Origin: JAJTHC01 sp044358835
GTDB taxonomy: Bacteria > Cyanobacteriota > Vampirovibrionia > Vampirovibrionales > JAJTHC01
Assembly: GCA_044358835.1 (NCBI GenBank)
Contig: JBIKNF010000009.1
Coordinates: 1 to 64,000, forward strand
Length of the DNA: 64,000 bases
Direction of reading: 5' to 3'
Numbering within the stretch: the first letter of the stretch is position 1; each line of letters starts with the position of its first letter. The notes under the pieces were generated by a model, which worked only from the letters and a program-made list of their open reading frames with translations, did no database searches and was not told the origin of the DNA. The position numbers were made by a program, and so were the translations under genes. Shown one piece after another: positions 52,086-61,107 of the stretch.

Positions 52086-52587
52086 GATCTTAGGTCTCCG
52101 CAGTGTTTTAGGTGTGTGTTAGATGTAGGGTCTCTCTCTAAGTTAAATCACAATGCAGTTTAATGCTATCATAATTCATTCTGATGGAGTGATTGCATTT
52201 TGCTATATCATCAGTTTAGAGGATTTTTATACATCGAGCATCAATCCTAAGATTAAATCTCCTTTTAAGTGGTTTGAAAAACAGAAGGTTTTACTATTAT
52301 ACACGAAAGTGCTAAAAGCAATAGTTTATGTTGAAAAATTTAAAAAATGTTTCACATAACATATGAGTATTATTCTACCTCATAATTCTAAAAAAGGGAA
52401 AGGGTTCTTAATAAATGTTTACATCCAATTATAAAAACAATCGATTAACGGACGGGGGCTTACTAAACACGGCCTAAAGGCCCGTGTGGTGAACCATTTA
52501 CCTAGTCCACATAAAGCAATGGAACGATTCTGATATCGTTCCAGGGGAATTATTTGGGAATCTGAATGCTTTATTTAGTCATTAATC
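52086..52587. other. AT-rich gap with candidate structured element
   Basis: The 500 bases between two leftward genes hold an AT-rich half (52100-52440). A 68-codon frame (52153-52359, starting MQFNAIIIHSDGV) lies there without a ribosome site, and I doubt it is a gene. The structured element at 52449-52573 makes up the rest. Confidence 0.5.
52449..52573. ncRNA. Candidate structured RNA, strand uncertain
   Basis: The hairpin ACACGGCC-TAAA-GGCCCGTGT covers 52466-52486. A second, nested structure follows. ATAAAGCA (52510-52517) pairs perfectly with TGCTTTAT (52566-52573) and encloses a perfect 8-bp hairpin GGAACGAT-TCTGAT-ATCGTTCC (52520-52541). The GC content is higher than in the flanks. I cannot match it to a known RNA family. 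It could also be a mobile-element end. Confidence 0.4.
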
Positions 52588-53085
52588 CTAAGACGCACTA
52601 GGCAAGACGGTTAAACAACCTTCTAGTTCAAGTTTGTCAATGTAATCGTAAGCGTCTTGCTCGCTTTCGCTGACCCACATCAATAAGAGTTGTTCAAAAA
52701 CAGCCCCATTGGCTTCTAACCCATAAGATTCACAACGCCCCATGTATGTGTGTAACAAGGCGGTGCTTTCGTTGAGTACGCGGGCAATTTCTCGACGCGC
52801 ATGATCATCCATTAAGTACAAAGCGTTAAAGCTCCGGTAGGCGTACTTGTTTTTGTCGTACCAACGTTTACGACCCATAGATTTTAACAGGGAAAGGTGC
52901 TTGTCGCTGCCGTGTTGCAACATAAAACTTTCGCTGTTTTTAAGTTGCATTTCACTGGCTTGGCGAATAATGACTTTGGCATACGCTTCCACTTGCCATT
53001 GGTTCATGCGCTTTAAGTTCGTCACTAAGGCCAGTACTTCTTTGTCTTTTTCATACCAACGGGACCAAATCTGTTTGTTTGACAT
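52588..53085 (-). CDS. Hypothetical protein with internal RWY repeat
   Basis: The 165-residue product contains two related blocks: WSRWYEKDKEVLALVTNLKRM near residue 6 and RKRWYDKNKYAYRSFNALYLM near residue 72. Each is followed by a helical stretch ending EAYAKVI or REIARVL. The rest is helical and acidic at the end. I do not recognise the family. The ATG at 53085 is chosen, with alternatives at 53094 and 53103. A minus-strand TATAAT box overlaps the 53103 start, which argues against it. Confidence 0.65.
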   Translation of the reverse strand: MSNKQIWSRWYEKDKEVLALVTNLKRMNQWQVEAYAKVIIRQASEMQLKNSESFMLQHGSDKHLSLLKSMGRKRWYDKNKYAYRSFNALYLMDDHARREIARVLNESTALLHTYMGRCESYGLEANGAVFEQLLLMWVSESEQDAYDYIDKLELEGCLTVLPSAS

Positions 53086-53243
53086 AACAATCATCACTTC
53101 CATTATACTTACGCTAAACTAAATAAAAGAGGGTGCACGGTTTTATTCGTGTACGTTTTTATGTTCGTATTATGATGATATAATCTTTAATCCTTTGTTA
53201 CAAATCATTTACATTATTTCATCTTAAAGTAAGGTTACCACTA

Positions 53244-54125
53244 ATGACTTCTGATCGTCCTTTCGTAAACAGCGTAGAAGCTTTACACCGTCGCATTAAA
53301 GACGTGCGTCACTTTTTGAACCCCAAATTAAAAAGTCCCTTAAAAGCGGTGGTTATTTTAGGTTCGGGTTTGGGGGCATTGGCTGAAAATGACGCCTTTA
53401 ACGTTCAAGAACGTATTGCCTATCAACAGATTCCTCATTTCCCCATTTCCACCGTAGAAGGCCATGCGGGCGAATTGATTTTAGCCACCTTAAAAGGTGT
53501 GCCAGAACCTGCCACCATTGCCTTAATGAAAGGGCGCTTTCACTATCACGAAGGCTATAGCATGCAAGAAGTGGTGTTTCCTCTTCAGGCATTGAGTTAT
53601 TGCGGGGCTGAAACCGTGATTATTTCTAACGCTGCTGGGGGCTTGCAAAAGGCGTTTTACCCCGGTGCGTTAATGTGGATCAACGATCAAATCAACCTCA
53701 CAGGAAGTAATCCCTTGATTGGGACAAATCCTGATTTCTTAGGGCCTCGTTTCTTTGACATGACCTCCCCCTTTTGTTCAGAACTTAGGCACGTGGCGAT
53801 GAATTACGCCCAAGCGCAAGGCTTTAAGTTATTTGAAGGCGTGTATGCTGGGGTGACGGGCCCCGCCTATGAAACGCCTGCTGAAATTAAGATGATGGGC
53901 CTGATGGGGGCTTCTGCGGTGGGTATGTCTACGGTTTCAGAAGTGTTGGCAGCACGTCATGCAGGCATGCGTATCGCCGCCATTTCTTGCATTTCAAACT
54001 TAGCAGCCGGAATGCAAGGCAAGGATTTAAACCATGAAGAAGTCATGGCCATGGCCACCAACAGCACGGTGGGTCTTCGCTTTCAGGGGCTGGTGATTGA
54101 GTTACTGCATCATATTCTGGCCTAA
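53244..54125 (+). CDS. punA: Purine nucleoside phosphorylase
   Basis: The 293-residue enzyme splits inosine and guanosine with phosphate. It is of the trimeric type: VVILGSGLGALAE (phosphate loop), GHAGELILATL, MKGRFHYHEGYS, the AGGLQ segment, GVYAGVTGPAYETPAEI and MSTVSEVLAARHAGMRIAAISCISNLAAG. Length and all active-site segments are normal. It is monocistronic and convergent with nagA. Confidence 0.94.
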   Translation: MTSDRPFVNSVEALHRRIKDVRHFLNPKLKSPLKAVVILGSGLGALAENDAFNVQERIAYQQIPHFPISTVEGHAGELILATLKGVPEPATIALMKGRFHYHEGYSMQEVVFPLQALSYCGAETVIISNAAGGLQKAFYPGALMWINDQINLTGSNPLIGTNPDFLGPRFFDMTSPFCSELRHVAMNYAQAQGFKLFEGVYAGVTGPAYETPAEIKMMGLMGASAVGMSTVSEVLAARHAGMRIAAISCISNLAAGMQGKDLNHEEVMAMATNSTVGLRFQGLVIELLHHILA

Positions 54126-54131
54126 AGTCTT

Positions 54132-55466
54132 TTACAGCGTTAAATGCGCTTTGTATTGCGAAGACGCCTTAAAAGTAGACCCTTTAATCTCAGGGTCTTC
54201 TTGATTTAAGACGATGCCTCGTGAATCTGGCTGAAACACGGCTTGATCACACCAACGTAGTTCCCCCGCCACCCAAGTGGCGAGAAGCTTCATGGTGGGT
54301 TGATGCCATAAAAGCACATCCGCCACATAGCCTTCTTTTAAACTGCCTCTATGATCATCCAACCCCAAAAGTTGGGCTGGATTATGCGTGGCCATTTGAA
54401 AGGCTTGTTCCAAGCTACAAATGTTCCAATTCAACAGGTTACGAATCATTTCAGGCAATAACTGGATGGAACCTGCTAAATGGCCTTCGGCATTGATGGC
54501 TCGTCCTTCCTTATTCTGCACCAAGGTGCCGGCAAAGGCGACTTTTTCACCTTCATTTAAACCCGCAAGATTCATCGCATCGGACACCAAAACGAGCTTG
54601 TCTACCCCTTTGACTTTCAAAGTGAGTTCCACCACTTCGGGATGCACATGGTAACCATCCGTAATCAACGAAGCCCATAAATCCTTTTCTAGCAAGGCAT
54701 GCAAGCTTGAACCCACGTGGCGATGCGTGTAAGCACCAAAGGCATTATACAGGTGCGTCACCCCTTGTAAGCCACGATTTTTGGCAGCGCTTAAATGTCC
54801 TCGTTCCACGTTGCTATGCCCTGCAAAAGTCAAGATCCCTTTTTCACAGAGCGCATCAAGTAGTTCAAAGTTTTCATCGAGTTCTGGGGCGTAGGTCATC
54901 ATTTTCACATGGGGAGAAAGCAATAATTCTAAGGCCTCCATATCTATGGGCAACAGGTGTTCCTTAGGGTGCGTCCCCCGTTTTTCAGGGTTCAGAAAAG
55001 GGCCTTCCAAATGGATGCCCAGCACTTTAGTGCTATTAACCCGTGTATTAAAGTGAATGAGTTCTTCAATGGCGTTGGTTGCATTAATCATGTCCATCAA
55101 CGATGCCGTCACTACTGTAGGTAAAATAGCGCTAACGCCGTGTTGAGGCAAGGTATCCAACACCTTTTTCATATTCAAAAGGTTGCCTGCTGAAAAATCT
55201 ACGCCAAACGCCCCGTTGATTTGCAAATCAATGAAGGCGGGGGTAATGAGGTAATCTTCTCCCAAATGCACCGTGTGAACGTCTTCACTTCGCAGTAAAT
55301 GATTGGCAGCGACTTCTGTGCCTATGGATTGAATCAGACCGTTGTGCATTTGAAGCGTGGTGCCTTTTAATAGACCGTTGGGGGTTAAGACATTGGCGTG
55401 ACATAAGGCTGTAATTTCAGAAGAGGCTGAAGGGGTGGGTGCCGAAGAGTGAGAAGGTTTGGACAT
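54132..55466 (-). CDS. nagA: N-acetylglucosamine-6-phosphate deacetylase
   Basis: NagA removes acetate from GlcNAc-6-P in amino-sugar or wall recycling. The 444-residue amidohydrolase shows FIDLQINGAFGVDFSA, the metal Glu in GIHLEGPFLNPEKRGTHP, His in FAGHSNVERG and VTHLYNAFGAYTHR, and the catalytic Asp in VLVSDAMNLAG. No nag regulator or NagB is adjacent. The length is slightly more than usual because of an N-terminal Ser/Pro-rich extension and a C-terminal tail. Confidence 0.93.
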   Translation of the reverse strand: MSKPSHSSAPTPSASSEITALCHANVLTPNGLLKGTTLQMHNGLIQSIGTEVAANHLLRSEDVHTVHLGEDYLITPAFIDLQINGAFGVDFSAGNLLNMKKVLDTLPQHGVSAILPTVVTASLMDMINATNAIEELIHFNTRVNSTKVLGIHLEGPFLNPEKRGTHPKEHLLPIDMEALELLLSPHVKMMTYAPELDENFELLDALCEKGILTFAGHSNVERGHLSAAKNRGLQGVTHLYNAFGAYTHRHVGSSLHALLEKDLWASLITDGYHVHPEVVELTLKVKGVDKLVLVSDAMNLAGLNEGEKVAFAGTLVQNKEGRAINAEGHLAGSIQLLPEMIRNLLNWNICSLEQAFQMATHNPAQLLGLDDHRGSLKEGYVADVLLWHQPTMKLLATWVAGELRWCDQAVFQPDSRGIVLNQEDPEIKGSTFKASSQYKAHLTL

Positions 55467-55604
55467 CGTTGAAGTCTTCCTTTAAGGTGGATTGCACTTG
55501 TGTGAATAAGAATTCCCCTGTATTATAGTGCATATCGTCTGTTTTGGTGAAGTTTTCAACCAAATAGAGTAATTTTATTGCCCCCCAAAAAAGGAGAAAC
55601 ACCT

Positions 55605-56234
55605 ATGAAATTTAAACCGTTTACGCGTGAAATAAGTGTATTGTTGTTAATGGCTTTTGGCAGCTTGGGGGTATTGAATCTTACGGCAGACGCTTACAAA
55701 GCGGGGGCAAGAATTGAAACGTCTAAAGGTGATATTGTGTTTGCCTTTTACGAAAAAGAAGCGCCCAAGACCACGGCTCATATAACGCGTTTGATTAAAT
55801 CTGGCTTTTATAACGAACAAGGCATGCGCTGGCATCGAGTGGTGCCTGACTTTGTGATTCAAACAGGAGACCCCACAAACACAGGGGCGGGCGGTTCAAG
55901 CGAACGCATTGATTTAGAAGTTAAAAATACGCTTTCTCATTGTGATGCAGGCATTGTGGCCATGGCTCGAAGTGCCGATCTCAATAGTGCGTCGAGTCAA
56001 TTTTACATTACCTTAGACGCCCAACGCACGCTGGATGCCAAGTACGCTATTTTTGCTCACGTGCTCAGCGGTATGTCGATTTTACCGCGCATCACCCCGA
56101 AAGACGCCGTGTACCGTATTGTATTGATGGACGTTGAATCCGTGGTGCCTGAAGCCAATGCCCCTGTGCAAGAACATCCCGTTTGGGGGATTTTTCAACC
56201 CAAGAAGAAAACGGCTTACACCGTGCGTGAGTGA
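55605..56234 (+). CDS. Exported cyclophilin-type peptidyl-prolyl isomerase
   Basis: The 209-residue protein has an N-terminal membrane or signal segment (EISVLLLMAFGSLGVLNLTADA) and a compact cyclophilin domain: GDIVFAFYEKEAPKTTAHITRLIKSGFY, MRWHRVVPDFVIQTGDPTNTGAGG and SSQFYITL. It should help fold proteins in the periplasm. AAAGGAG before the ATG at 55605 supports this start over a frame from 55578. A short C-terminal tail follows the domain. Confidence 0.9.
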   Translation: MKFKPFTREISVLLLMAFGSLGVLNLTADAYKAGARIETSKGDIVFAFYEKEAPKTTAHITRLIKSGFYNEQGMRWHRVVPDFVIQTGDPTNTGAGGSSERIDLEVKNTLSHCDAGIVAMARSADLNSASSQFYITLDAQRTLDAKYAIFAHVLSGMSILPRITPKDAVYRIVLMDVESVVPEANAPVQEHPVWGIFQPKKKTAYTVRE

Positions 56235-56290
56235 CACTTGCATTATTCAAATGTTTGACGTTTAATACAGAAGATGAAAAAGCGAACTGT

Positions 56291-56366
56291 GGACAGTTAG
56301 CTCAGTTGGTAGAGCACCACATTGACATTGTGGTGGTCGCTGGTTCGAATCCAGTACTGTCCACCA
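56291..56366 (+). tRNA. tRNA-Val(GAC)
   Basis: The acceptor GGACAGT pairs with ACTGTCC. The anticodon stem CCACA/TGTGG holds loop TTGACAT (anticodon GAC), and the T arm TGGTTCGAATCCA is normal. CCA is encoded at the end. Confidence 0.97.
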
Positions 56367-56427
56367 CTTTTATCTTATATAGTGTTGGAAAGAGTTTTCC
56401 GAACAATCCTTTGATAAAGGAAACGAT

Positions 56428-57333
56428 GTGACCTCTCGCTACTTCTTGGGTTTGTTAGGGCATCCACTTTCACATAGTTACAGTCCACTCATCCATCATA
56501 CGTTGCTGGAACAGGTAGGGCTAAAAGGGGAATACAAGCTTTTTGATTATACGCTTGGCCAACTTGAAGCAGGCGCTATTGCGTCGATGTTGATGAGTGG
56601 GGTGCATGGGTTTAATGTCACCATTCCCTATAAAGTTCTGTTGCATGACAAACTGCCCGCGTTGACGCCCGCAGCCAAACGCGTTGGCGCCGTCAACACG
56701 GTTTTTAGGGTGGATGTTGATAACGAAATCACGCTTATTGGGCATAATACCGACACCACCGGCTTTTACAAAAGTCTAACGACCCAAACCCAAGAAAAGC
56801 TAGCAGAAGGCCAGGCCATGATTCTCGGTGGGGGAGGATCTGCACGCGCGGTTTTGGTGGCGCTTGTGTTTGAAGCCAAGACGCCTGTTCAACATATTAC
56901 GCTTGTGATGCGTCACCCTGAAAAAGCCGACGATTTAAAGCACGCCTTTGTTCAATGGGTAAACGAAGCTCAGGCTTCAACCACGCTAGACGTGATTCAC
57001 CCTAAAGCGTTGGATGCCCCAAAACTGGCTTCTGTAGATGTACTGATAAACTGCACCCCTGTGGGCATGCACCCAAACGTTGATGCCACACCTTTAACGG
57101 CTTTACAAGTGCAAGCTCTCAACCCTACGGCTCATGTGGTGGATTTGATTTACAATCCTGCTGAAACGGCTTTAATGAAGCTGGCTCGCGAACAGGGTTG
57201 CCCAGTTGTTCAAAATGGCTTAGGCATGTTGATTCATCAAGCCATTGAAGCCTTCTGCACGTGGACGAAACTCCCCGCCGAACCCGAGTGGTACGAGGCC
57301 ATTGAAGAACGGTTAAAACCGCACATGAGCTAG
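56428..57333 (+). CDS. aroE: Shikimate dehydrogenase
   Basis: AroE reduces 3-dehydroshikimate with NADPH in aromatic amino acid synthesis. The 301-residue product shows GHPLSHSYSPLIHH (substrate site), GFNVTIPYKVLL with the catalytic Lys, the nucleotide motif ILGGGGSARAVLVAL, NCTPVGM and the C-terminal VQNGLGMLIHQAIEAF. A GTG start at 56428 follows AAAGGAAACGAT. It follows the tRNA-Val gene and may share its transcript. Confidence 0.94.
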   Translation: MTSRYFLGLLGHPLSHSYSPLIHHTLLEQVGLKGEYKLFDYTLGQLEAGAIASMLMSGVHGFNVTIPYKVLLHDKLPALTPAAKRVGAVNTVFRVDVDNEITLIGHNTDTTGFYKSLTTQTQEKLAEGQAMILGGGGSARAVLVALVFEAKTPVQHITLVMRHPEKADDLKHAFVQWVNEAQASTTLDVIHPKALDAPKLASVDVLINCTPVGMHPNVDATPLTALQVQALNPTAHVVDLIYNPAETALMKLAREQGCPVVQNGLGMLIHQAIEAFCTWTKLPAEPEWYEAIEERLKPHMS

Positions 57334-57473
57334 CCATTTCTTTACTGGCACCGTGTTGAAGTTGTGTGAAGGGGTTATATACGCCTTAATTTAGTCTTTA
57401 AAGACTTTGATTCTAAAGCCTGTTCGTGATACATTGAAGCCATTGTACAAAACATGCTGGATGCCCCCCCTCT

Positions 57474-58838
57474 ATGACTCGCACGGTTTTTATTGAAACA
57501 CAAGGTTGCCAAATGAATGAAGCCGACAGCGAACTGATGCTGGGGCTGTTGGTGCGTGAAGGCTTTGTGCCCACCCCTGACCCTAACGTGGCGGATTTAC
57601 TGATTTTAAACACCTGCCAAATTCGAGAAATGGCGAGTGACAAGGCCTTTAGCCAACTGGGGCGTTGGGGCAAGCTCAAAAAGCAGCGCCCCGAAGTCAA
57701 AATTGCCATGGCCGGCTGTGTGGCGCAACAAGTGGGGAATACCGTTTTTGAACGCATGCCTTATGTAGACATCGTCTACGGGACGCAGAACATTCATGAT
57801 TTACCTCGCTTGGTGCGTCAAGTATTTGACGAAAACGATCACCACGTCATCGCCCTTGACAAACAAAAGGAAGCGTCCACCTTCGATTATTTTGAAGACG
57901 TCACGCAAGTTCGCCAAAATCGTGGTACATCCGCTTGGGTCACCATTATTGAAGGCTGTAACTACTTTTGCACCTATTGCGTCGTGCCTTACACCAGAGG
58001 TCGCCAAATCAGTCGTAAACCGCAAAGCATTCTGGACGAAGTAAAACGACTGGTCGAAACAGGTGTAAAAGAAGTAACGCTCTTAGGCCAAACGGTGGAT
58101 GCCTATGGCCAAGACTTCAATGCCCTTCGCTATGATTTAGCCGATTTATTTTACGCCGTCCATGAAATTAAGGGCATTGAACGCATCCGATTTATGACGT
58201 CGCATCCGCTGGATTTAAGCGATCGTATGATTGAGGCCATTGCTGAATTGCCGAAGCTCATGGAACACATTCACATTCCCATGCAAAGTGGAGATGACGC
58301 CGTTCTTAAACGCATGAGACGTGGCTATACGGGGGAAGATTACTACCGTCTCACCGATAAAATCCACGAACGCATCCCGAATGTGGCGATTACGGGCGAT
58401 TACATCGTGGGCTTCCCCGGTGAATCCGAAGAGGCGTTTTTAAACAGCGTCTATAGCGTCAGTCGAGCAGGCTTGTATTTGGGCAATACCGCAGCGTATT
58501 CGGCTCGTTTGCAAACACCCGCCGCCATTTGGGAAGAACGCTACGACGATCAAGCCATCCCACAAAGTGTGAAAGAAGAGCGTTTACAGGTCTTGAATGA
58601 AGCCATTCGCAAGCAGGCGATGGCTCATAATACCCCTATGGTGGGGCAGGTGCAAAACGTGTTGGTGGAAGGGCAAAGCAAGCGTAACCCTCAACGCCTT
58701 ATGGGACGCAACCGCCAAAACAAGGTGATTAACTTTGACATCCCCGACGGCATCGACCAAGCGTCGTTGGTGAATACGCTGGTGGATGTGCGTGTCACGG
58801 AAGCGTACCCCTTTTCGTTGCTTGGTGTTTTGCTCTAA
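57474..58838 (+). CDS. miaB: tRNA-2-methylthio-N6-dimethylallyladenosine synthase
   Basis: MiaB adds a methylthio group to A37 of tRNAs reading UNN codons, using two Fe-S clusters and SAM. The 454-residue product has N-terminal cluster cysteines in TQGCQMNEADSE, ILNTCQIRE and AMAGCVAQQ. The radical SAM motif is GCNYFCTYCVVPYTRG. A TRAM domain ends the protein (NVLVEGQSKRNPQRLMGRNRQNKVINFD). All are complete. Confidence 0.95.
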   Translation: MTRTVFIETQGCQMNEADSELMLGLLVREGFVPTPDPNVADLLILNTCQIREMASDKAFSQLGRWGKLKKQRPEVKIAMAGCVAQQVGNTVFERMPYVDIVYGTQNIHDLPRLVRQVFDENDHHVIALDKQKEASTFDYFEDVTQVRQNRGTSAWVTIIEGCNYFCTYCVVPYTRGRQISRKPQSILDEVKRLVETGVKEVTLLGQTVDAYGQDFNALRYDLADLFYAVHEIKGIERIRFMTSHPLDLSDRMIEAIAELPKLMEHIHIPMQSGDDAVLKRMRRGYTGEDYYRLTDKIHERIPNVAITGDYIVGFPGESEEAFLNSVYSVSRAGLYLGNTAAYSARLQTPAAIWEERYDDQAIPQSVKEERLQVLNEAIRKQAMAHNTPMVGQVQNVLVEGQSKRNPQRLMGRNRQNKVINFDIPDGIDQASLVNTLVDVRVTEAYPFSLLGVLL

Positions 58839-58902
58839 TCCCCTTTTAGTGATAGACTTAAAAAGCATATCAAAGACCGCTTTAGATTAAAGGAAACACC
58901 CC

Positions 58903-60174
58903 ATGCCGATAACCTTGCCTCCTCCTGAAATTAATGATATTGCTCTTGCCCCCCAAGGCAAAAAGCAGATCGATTGGGCCTTGCAAGACATGCCGGTGCT
59001 TGGGAGCATTCGTGAACGCTTTTTAGAAGAACAGCCGCTCAAAGGCTTACGCATTTCTTCTTGTGGGCATATGACCAAAGAACTGGCGGCGTTAGCCATT
59101 ACCATTCAAGCCGGTGGCGCGCAAAGCATGGTGATCGCCTCTAACCCCATTACCACGCAAGACGATGTGGCTGCCTCTCTTGTCAAGGATTATGGTTTGG
59201 CTATTTACGCCCAACGAGGCGAAAGTGTCGAAACATATCGTCGTCACGTGCAACTGGCCGTTGATTTTGAACCTCACATTATTATGGATGATGGCGGAGA
59301 CGTTTGTGCAGCCATGAAAAACACCCGTCCTGATTGGTGTGATCATGTATGGGGAAGTACCGAAGAAACCACCGCAGGCATTACTCGCCTAAAAGCCTTG
59401 GATGCTCAAAATGCCTTGCCTTGGCCTGCCATTGGTGTGAACGAGTCTAAAACCAAGCACTTGTTTGACAACCGTTACGGCACGGGCCAAAGCACGATGG
59501 ATAGCATTATGCGTGCCTGTAACATCCTTATTGCGGGTAAAACCGTGGTGATTATGGGCTACGGCTGGTGCGGAAGGGGCTGTGCCCTGCGAGCCAAAGG
59601 CTTAGGGGCGAATGTCATCGTCTGTGAAGTGGATCACATGAAAGCCCTAGAAGCGGTGATGGATGGGTATCGCGTGATGCCTATTGCGGAAGCAGCGGCC
59701 TTAGGCGATATTTTTATTTGCATTACCAGTAATAAGCACGTGATTGACACCGCTCACTTTACGGTGATGAAAGATCAAGCCATTGTGTGTAATGCGGGGC
59801 ATCAGAATTGGGAGTTCAATTACGACGCCCTTAAAGCAGGCTCTATTCAAGTGAGCGAACCGCGTGCTTATGTGGAAGCCTGCCTTCAAGCCGACGGCCG
59901 TACCCTTTACGCCTTAAGCCAAGGGCGTTTGGTGAACCTGACCGCCGCAGAAGGGCATCCTGCGAGTGTCATGGATATGAGTTTCGCCAATCAAGCCTTG
60001 GCGGTTGAACACTTGGTGAAGCATAAAGGTCACTTGGGCAATCACTTAATCACGTTGCCTGCGGAAGTGGACGACCACATTGCTAAACTTAAGTTGGCGG
60101 CGATGGGCATTGCGATTGACACCATGACCCCCGCAATGCGGGAATACATGAGTAGTTGGAATATGGGAACCTAG
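58903..60174 (+). CDS. ahcY: Adenosylhomocysteinase
   Basis: This NAD-dependent enzyme hydrolyses S-adenosylhomocysteine to adenosine and homocysteine, the substrate of methionine synthase. The 423-residue product shows LRISSCGHMTKELAAL, NPITTQDDVAASL, the NAD site VVIMGYGWCGRGCALRAKGLGANV and the hallmark GHPASVMDMSFANQALA. Its end is short, YMSSWNMGT, where many family members have a PDHYRY tail. Its presence fits the MetH half at 44.6 kb. Confidence 0.95.
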   Translation: MPITLPPPEINDIALAPQGKKQIDWALQDMPVLGSIRERFLEEQPLKGLRISSCGHMTKELAALAITIQAGGAQSMVIASNPITTQDDVAASLVKDYGLAIYAQRGESVETYRRHVQLAVDFEPHIIMDDGGDVCAAMKNTRPDWCDHVWGSTEETTAGITRLKALDAQNALPWPAIGVNESKTKHLFDNRYGTGQSTMDSIMRACNILIAGKTVVIMGYGWCGRGCALRAKGLGANVIVCEVDHMKALEAVMDGYRVMPIAEAAALGDIFICITSNKHVIDTAHFTVMKDQAIVCNAGHQNWEFNYDALKAGSIQVSEPRAYVEACLQADGRTLYALSQGRLVNLTAAEGHPASVMDMSFANQALAVEHLVKHKGHLGNHLITLPAEVDDHIAKLKLAAMGIAIDTMTPAMREYMSSWNMGT

Positions 60175-60215
60175 GTGGAGTCGACATTCAGCCTAAGCGT
60201 TTTCGTCAAAAACGT

Positions 60216-60244
60216 TTGACGCACGGGTTTGTTTTGCTTATAGT
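60216..60244 (+). promoter_or_regulatory. Promoter upstream of rplS
   Basis: TTGACG (60216-60221) and TATAGT (60239-60244) are 17 bases apart, giving a leader of about 160 bases before L19. That length leaves room for regulation of the ribosomal protein gene. Confidence 0.5.
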
Positions 60245-60411
60245 AGGTTTTATGGTGCCGTGAGATGTCCAAACAAGGCTGTCTGACGTTTTTTGCCCCG
60301 TGTGGTTATGTTTAATGAGTATAATCACTACGGCAAATCATTCACAACCCTACGCCCGCGCGCAAAGAAGTAGGAAAGTTCACGACATTCAAGATATAAG
60401 GACTATAAGTG

Positions 60412-60852
60412 ATGCAACATCCACTTATTCGTGAAATCGAAAAAGAGTACACCCGTACTGATCGCCCCGTCTTATTCCCTGGGGATACCGTACGAGTCAA
60501 CGTGAAAATCGTTGAAGGCAGTAAAGAACGGATTCAGGCGTTTGAAGGCATTATAATTGCTAAACGTGGCGCGGGCGTTGGGGCCACCTTCCGTGTGCGT
60601 AAGGTGTTTCAAGGCGTCAGTGTTGAACGAACCTTCCTCATTAATTCCCCACGCGTTGAAAGTATTACCGTGTTGCGTCGTGGACGCGTGCGTCGAGCCA
60701 AGCTTTACTACTTGCGCGATCGCATGGGTAAAGCTGCGCGTATTCGTGAAAAAACCACCGGCTATGCGGCTCCCACCAAATTTGGATCCATTTTAGTGGC
60801 CAATGCCAACAGCGCAACCGAAGGTTCAAAAAAAGCGAAGAAAAAGAAGTAA
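60412..60852 (+). CDS. rplS: 50S ribosomal protein L19
   Basis: L19 sits at the 30S-50S interface. The 146-residue product has the family core FPGDTVRVNVKIVEGSKERIQAFEGIIIAKRGAGVGATFRVRKVFQGVSVERTF and RRGRVRRAKLYYLRDRMGKAARI, with a basic, Ala/Asn-rich tail ending KKAKKKK. The tail is longer than in E. coli. AAGGA lies nine bases before the ATG at 60412. A terminator follows, so it is monocistronic. Confidence 0.96.
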   Translation: MQHPLIREIEKEYTRTDRPVLFPGDTVRVNVKIVEGSKERIQAFEGIIIAKRGAGVGATFRVRKVFQGVSVERTFLINSPRVESITVLRRGRVRRAKLYYLRDRMGKAARIREKTTGYAAPTKFGSILVANANSATEGSKKAKKKK

Positions 60853-60874
60853 GTCTTTAATTGAAACTTAATTT

Positions 60875-60908
60875 AAAGCGTGGAAGTGCAATACTTCCGC
60901 GCTTTTTT
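60875..60908 (+). terminator. Terminator after rplS
   Basis: AAAGCGTGGAAGT (60875-60887) pairs over 13 bp with ACTTCCGCGCTTT (60893-60905), and the T run continues. Confidence 0.92.
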
Positions 60909-60939
60909 AATGCCTCCTCCTCCACTTAATGGAGCTTCT

Positions 60940-60967
60940 GCAAGTTTGACGTAGCACAACCGATACC
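60940..60967 (+). promoter_or_regulatory. Sigma-28-type promoter before flagellin
   Basis: GCAAGTTT, 11 bases, then ACCGATAC closely matches the flagellar sigma-28 consensus TAAAGTTT-N11-GCCGATAA. Both core parts (AAGTTT and CCGATA) and the spacing agree. It would give a leader of about 135 bases before the flagellin ATG. Confidence 0.6.
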
Positions 60968-61107
60968 TTATTCACAAACATTCGACGATGAAGAGAGATA
61001 CTTAATTTCAAATCTAAGTTTAGAAAACAAATCTTTTGTTTTATGCGCTTAAATTTGATTGATTTTGTGTGAAAACAAACCAAGAGAGAAAAGGAGAGAA
61101 CCCCACC

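Noticed and set aside
52153..52359. A 68-codon frame in the AT-rich gap
   Set aside because: There is no ribosome site, its composition follows the AT-rich background, and it has no recognisable pattern.
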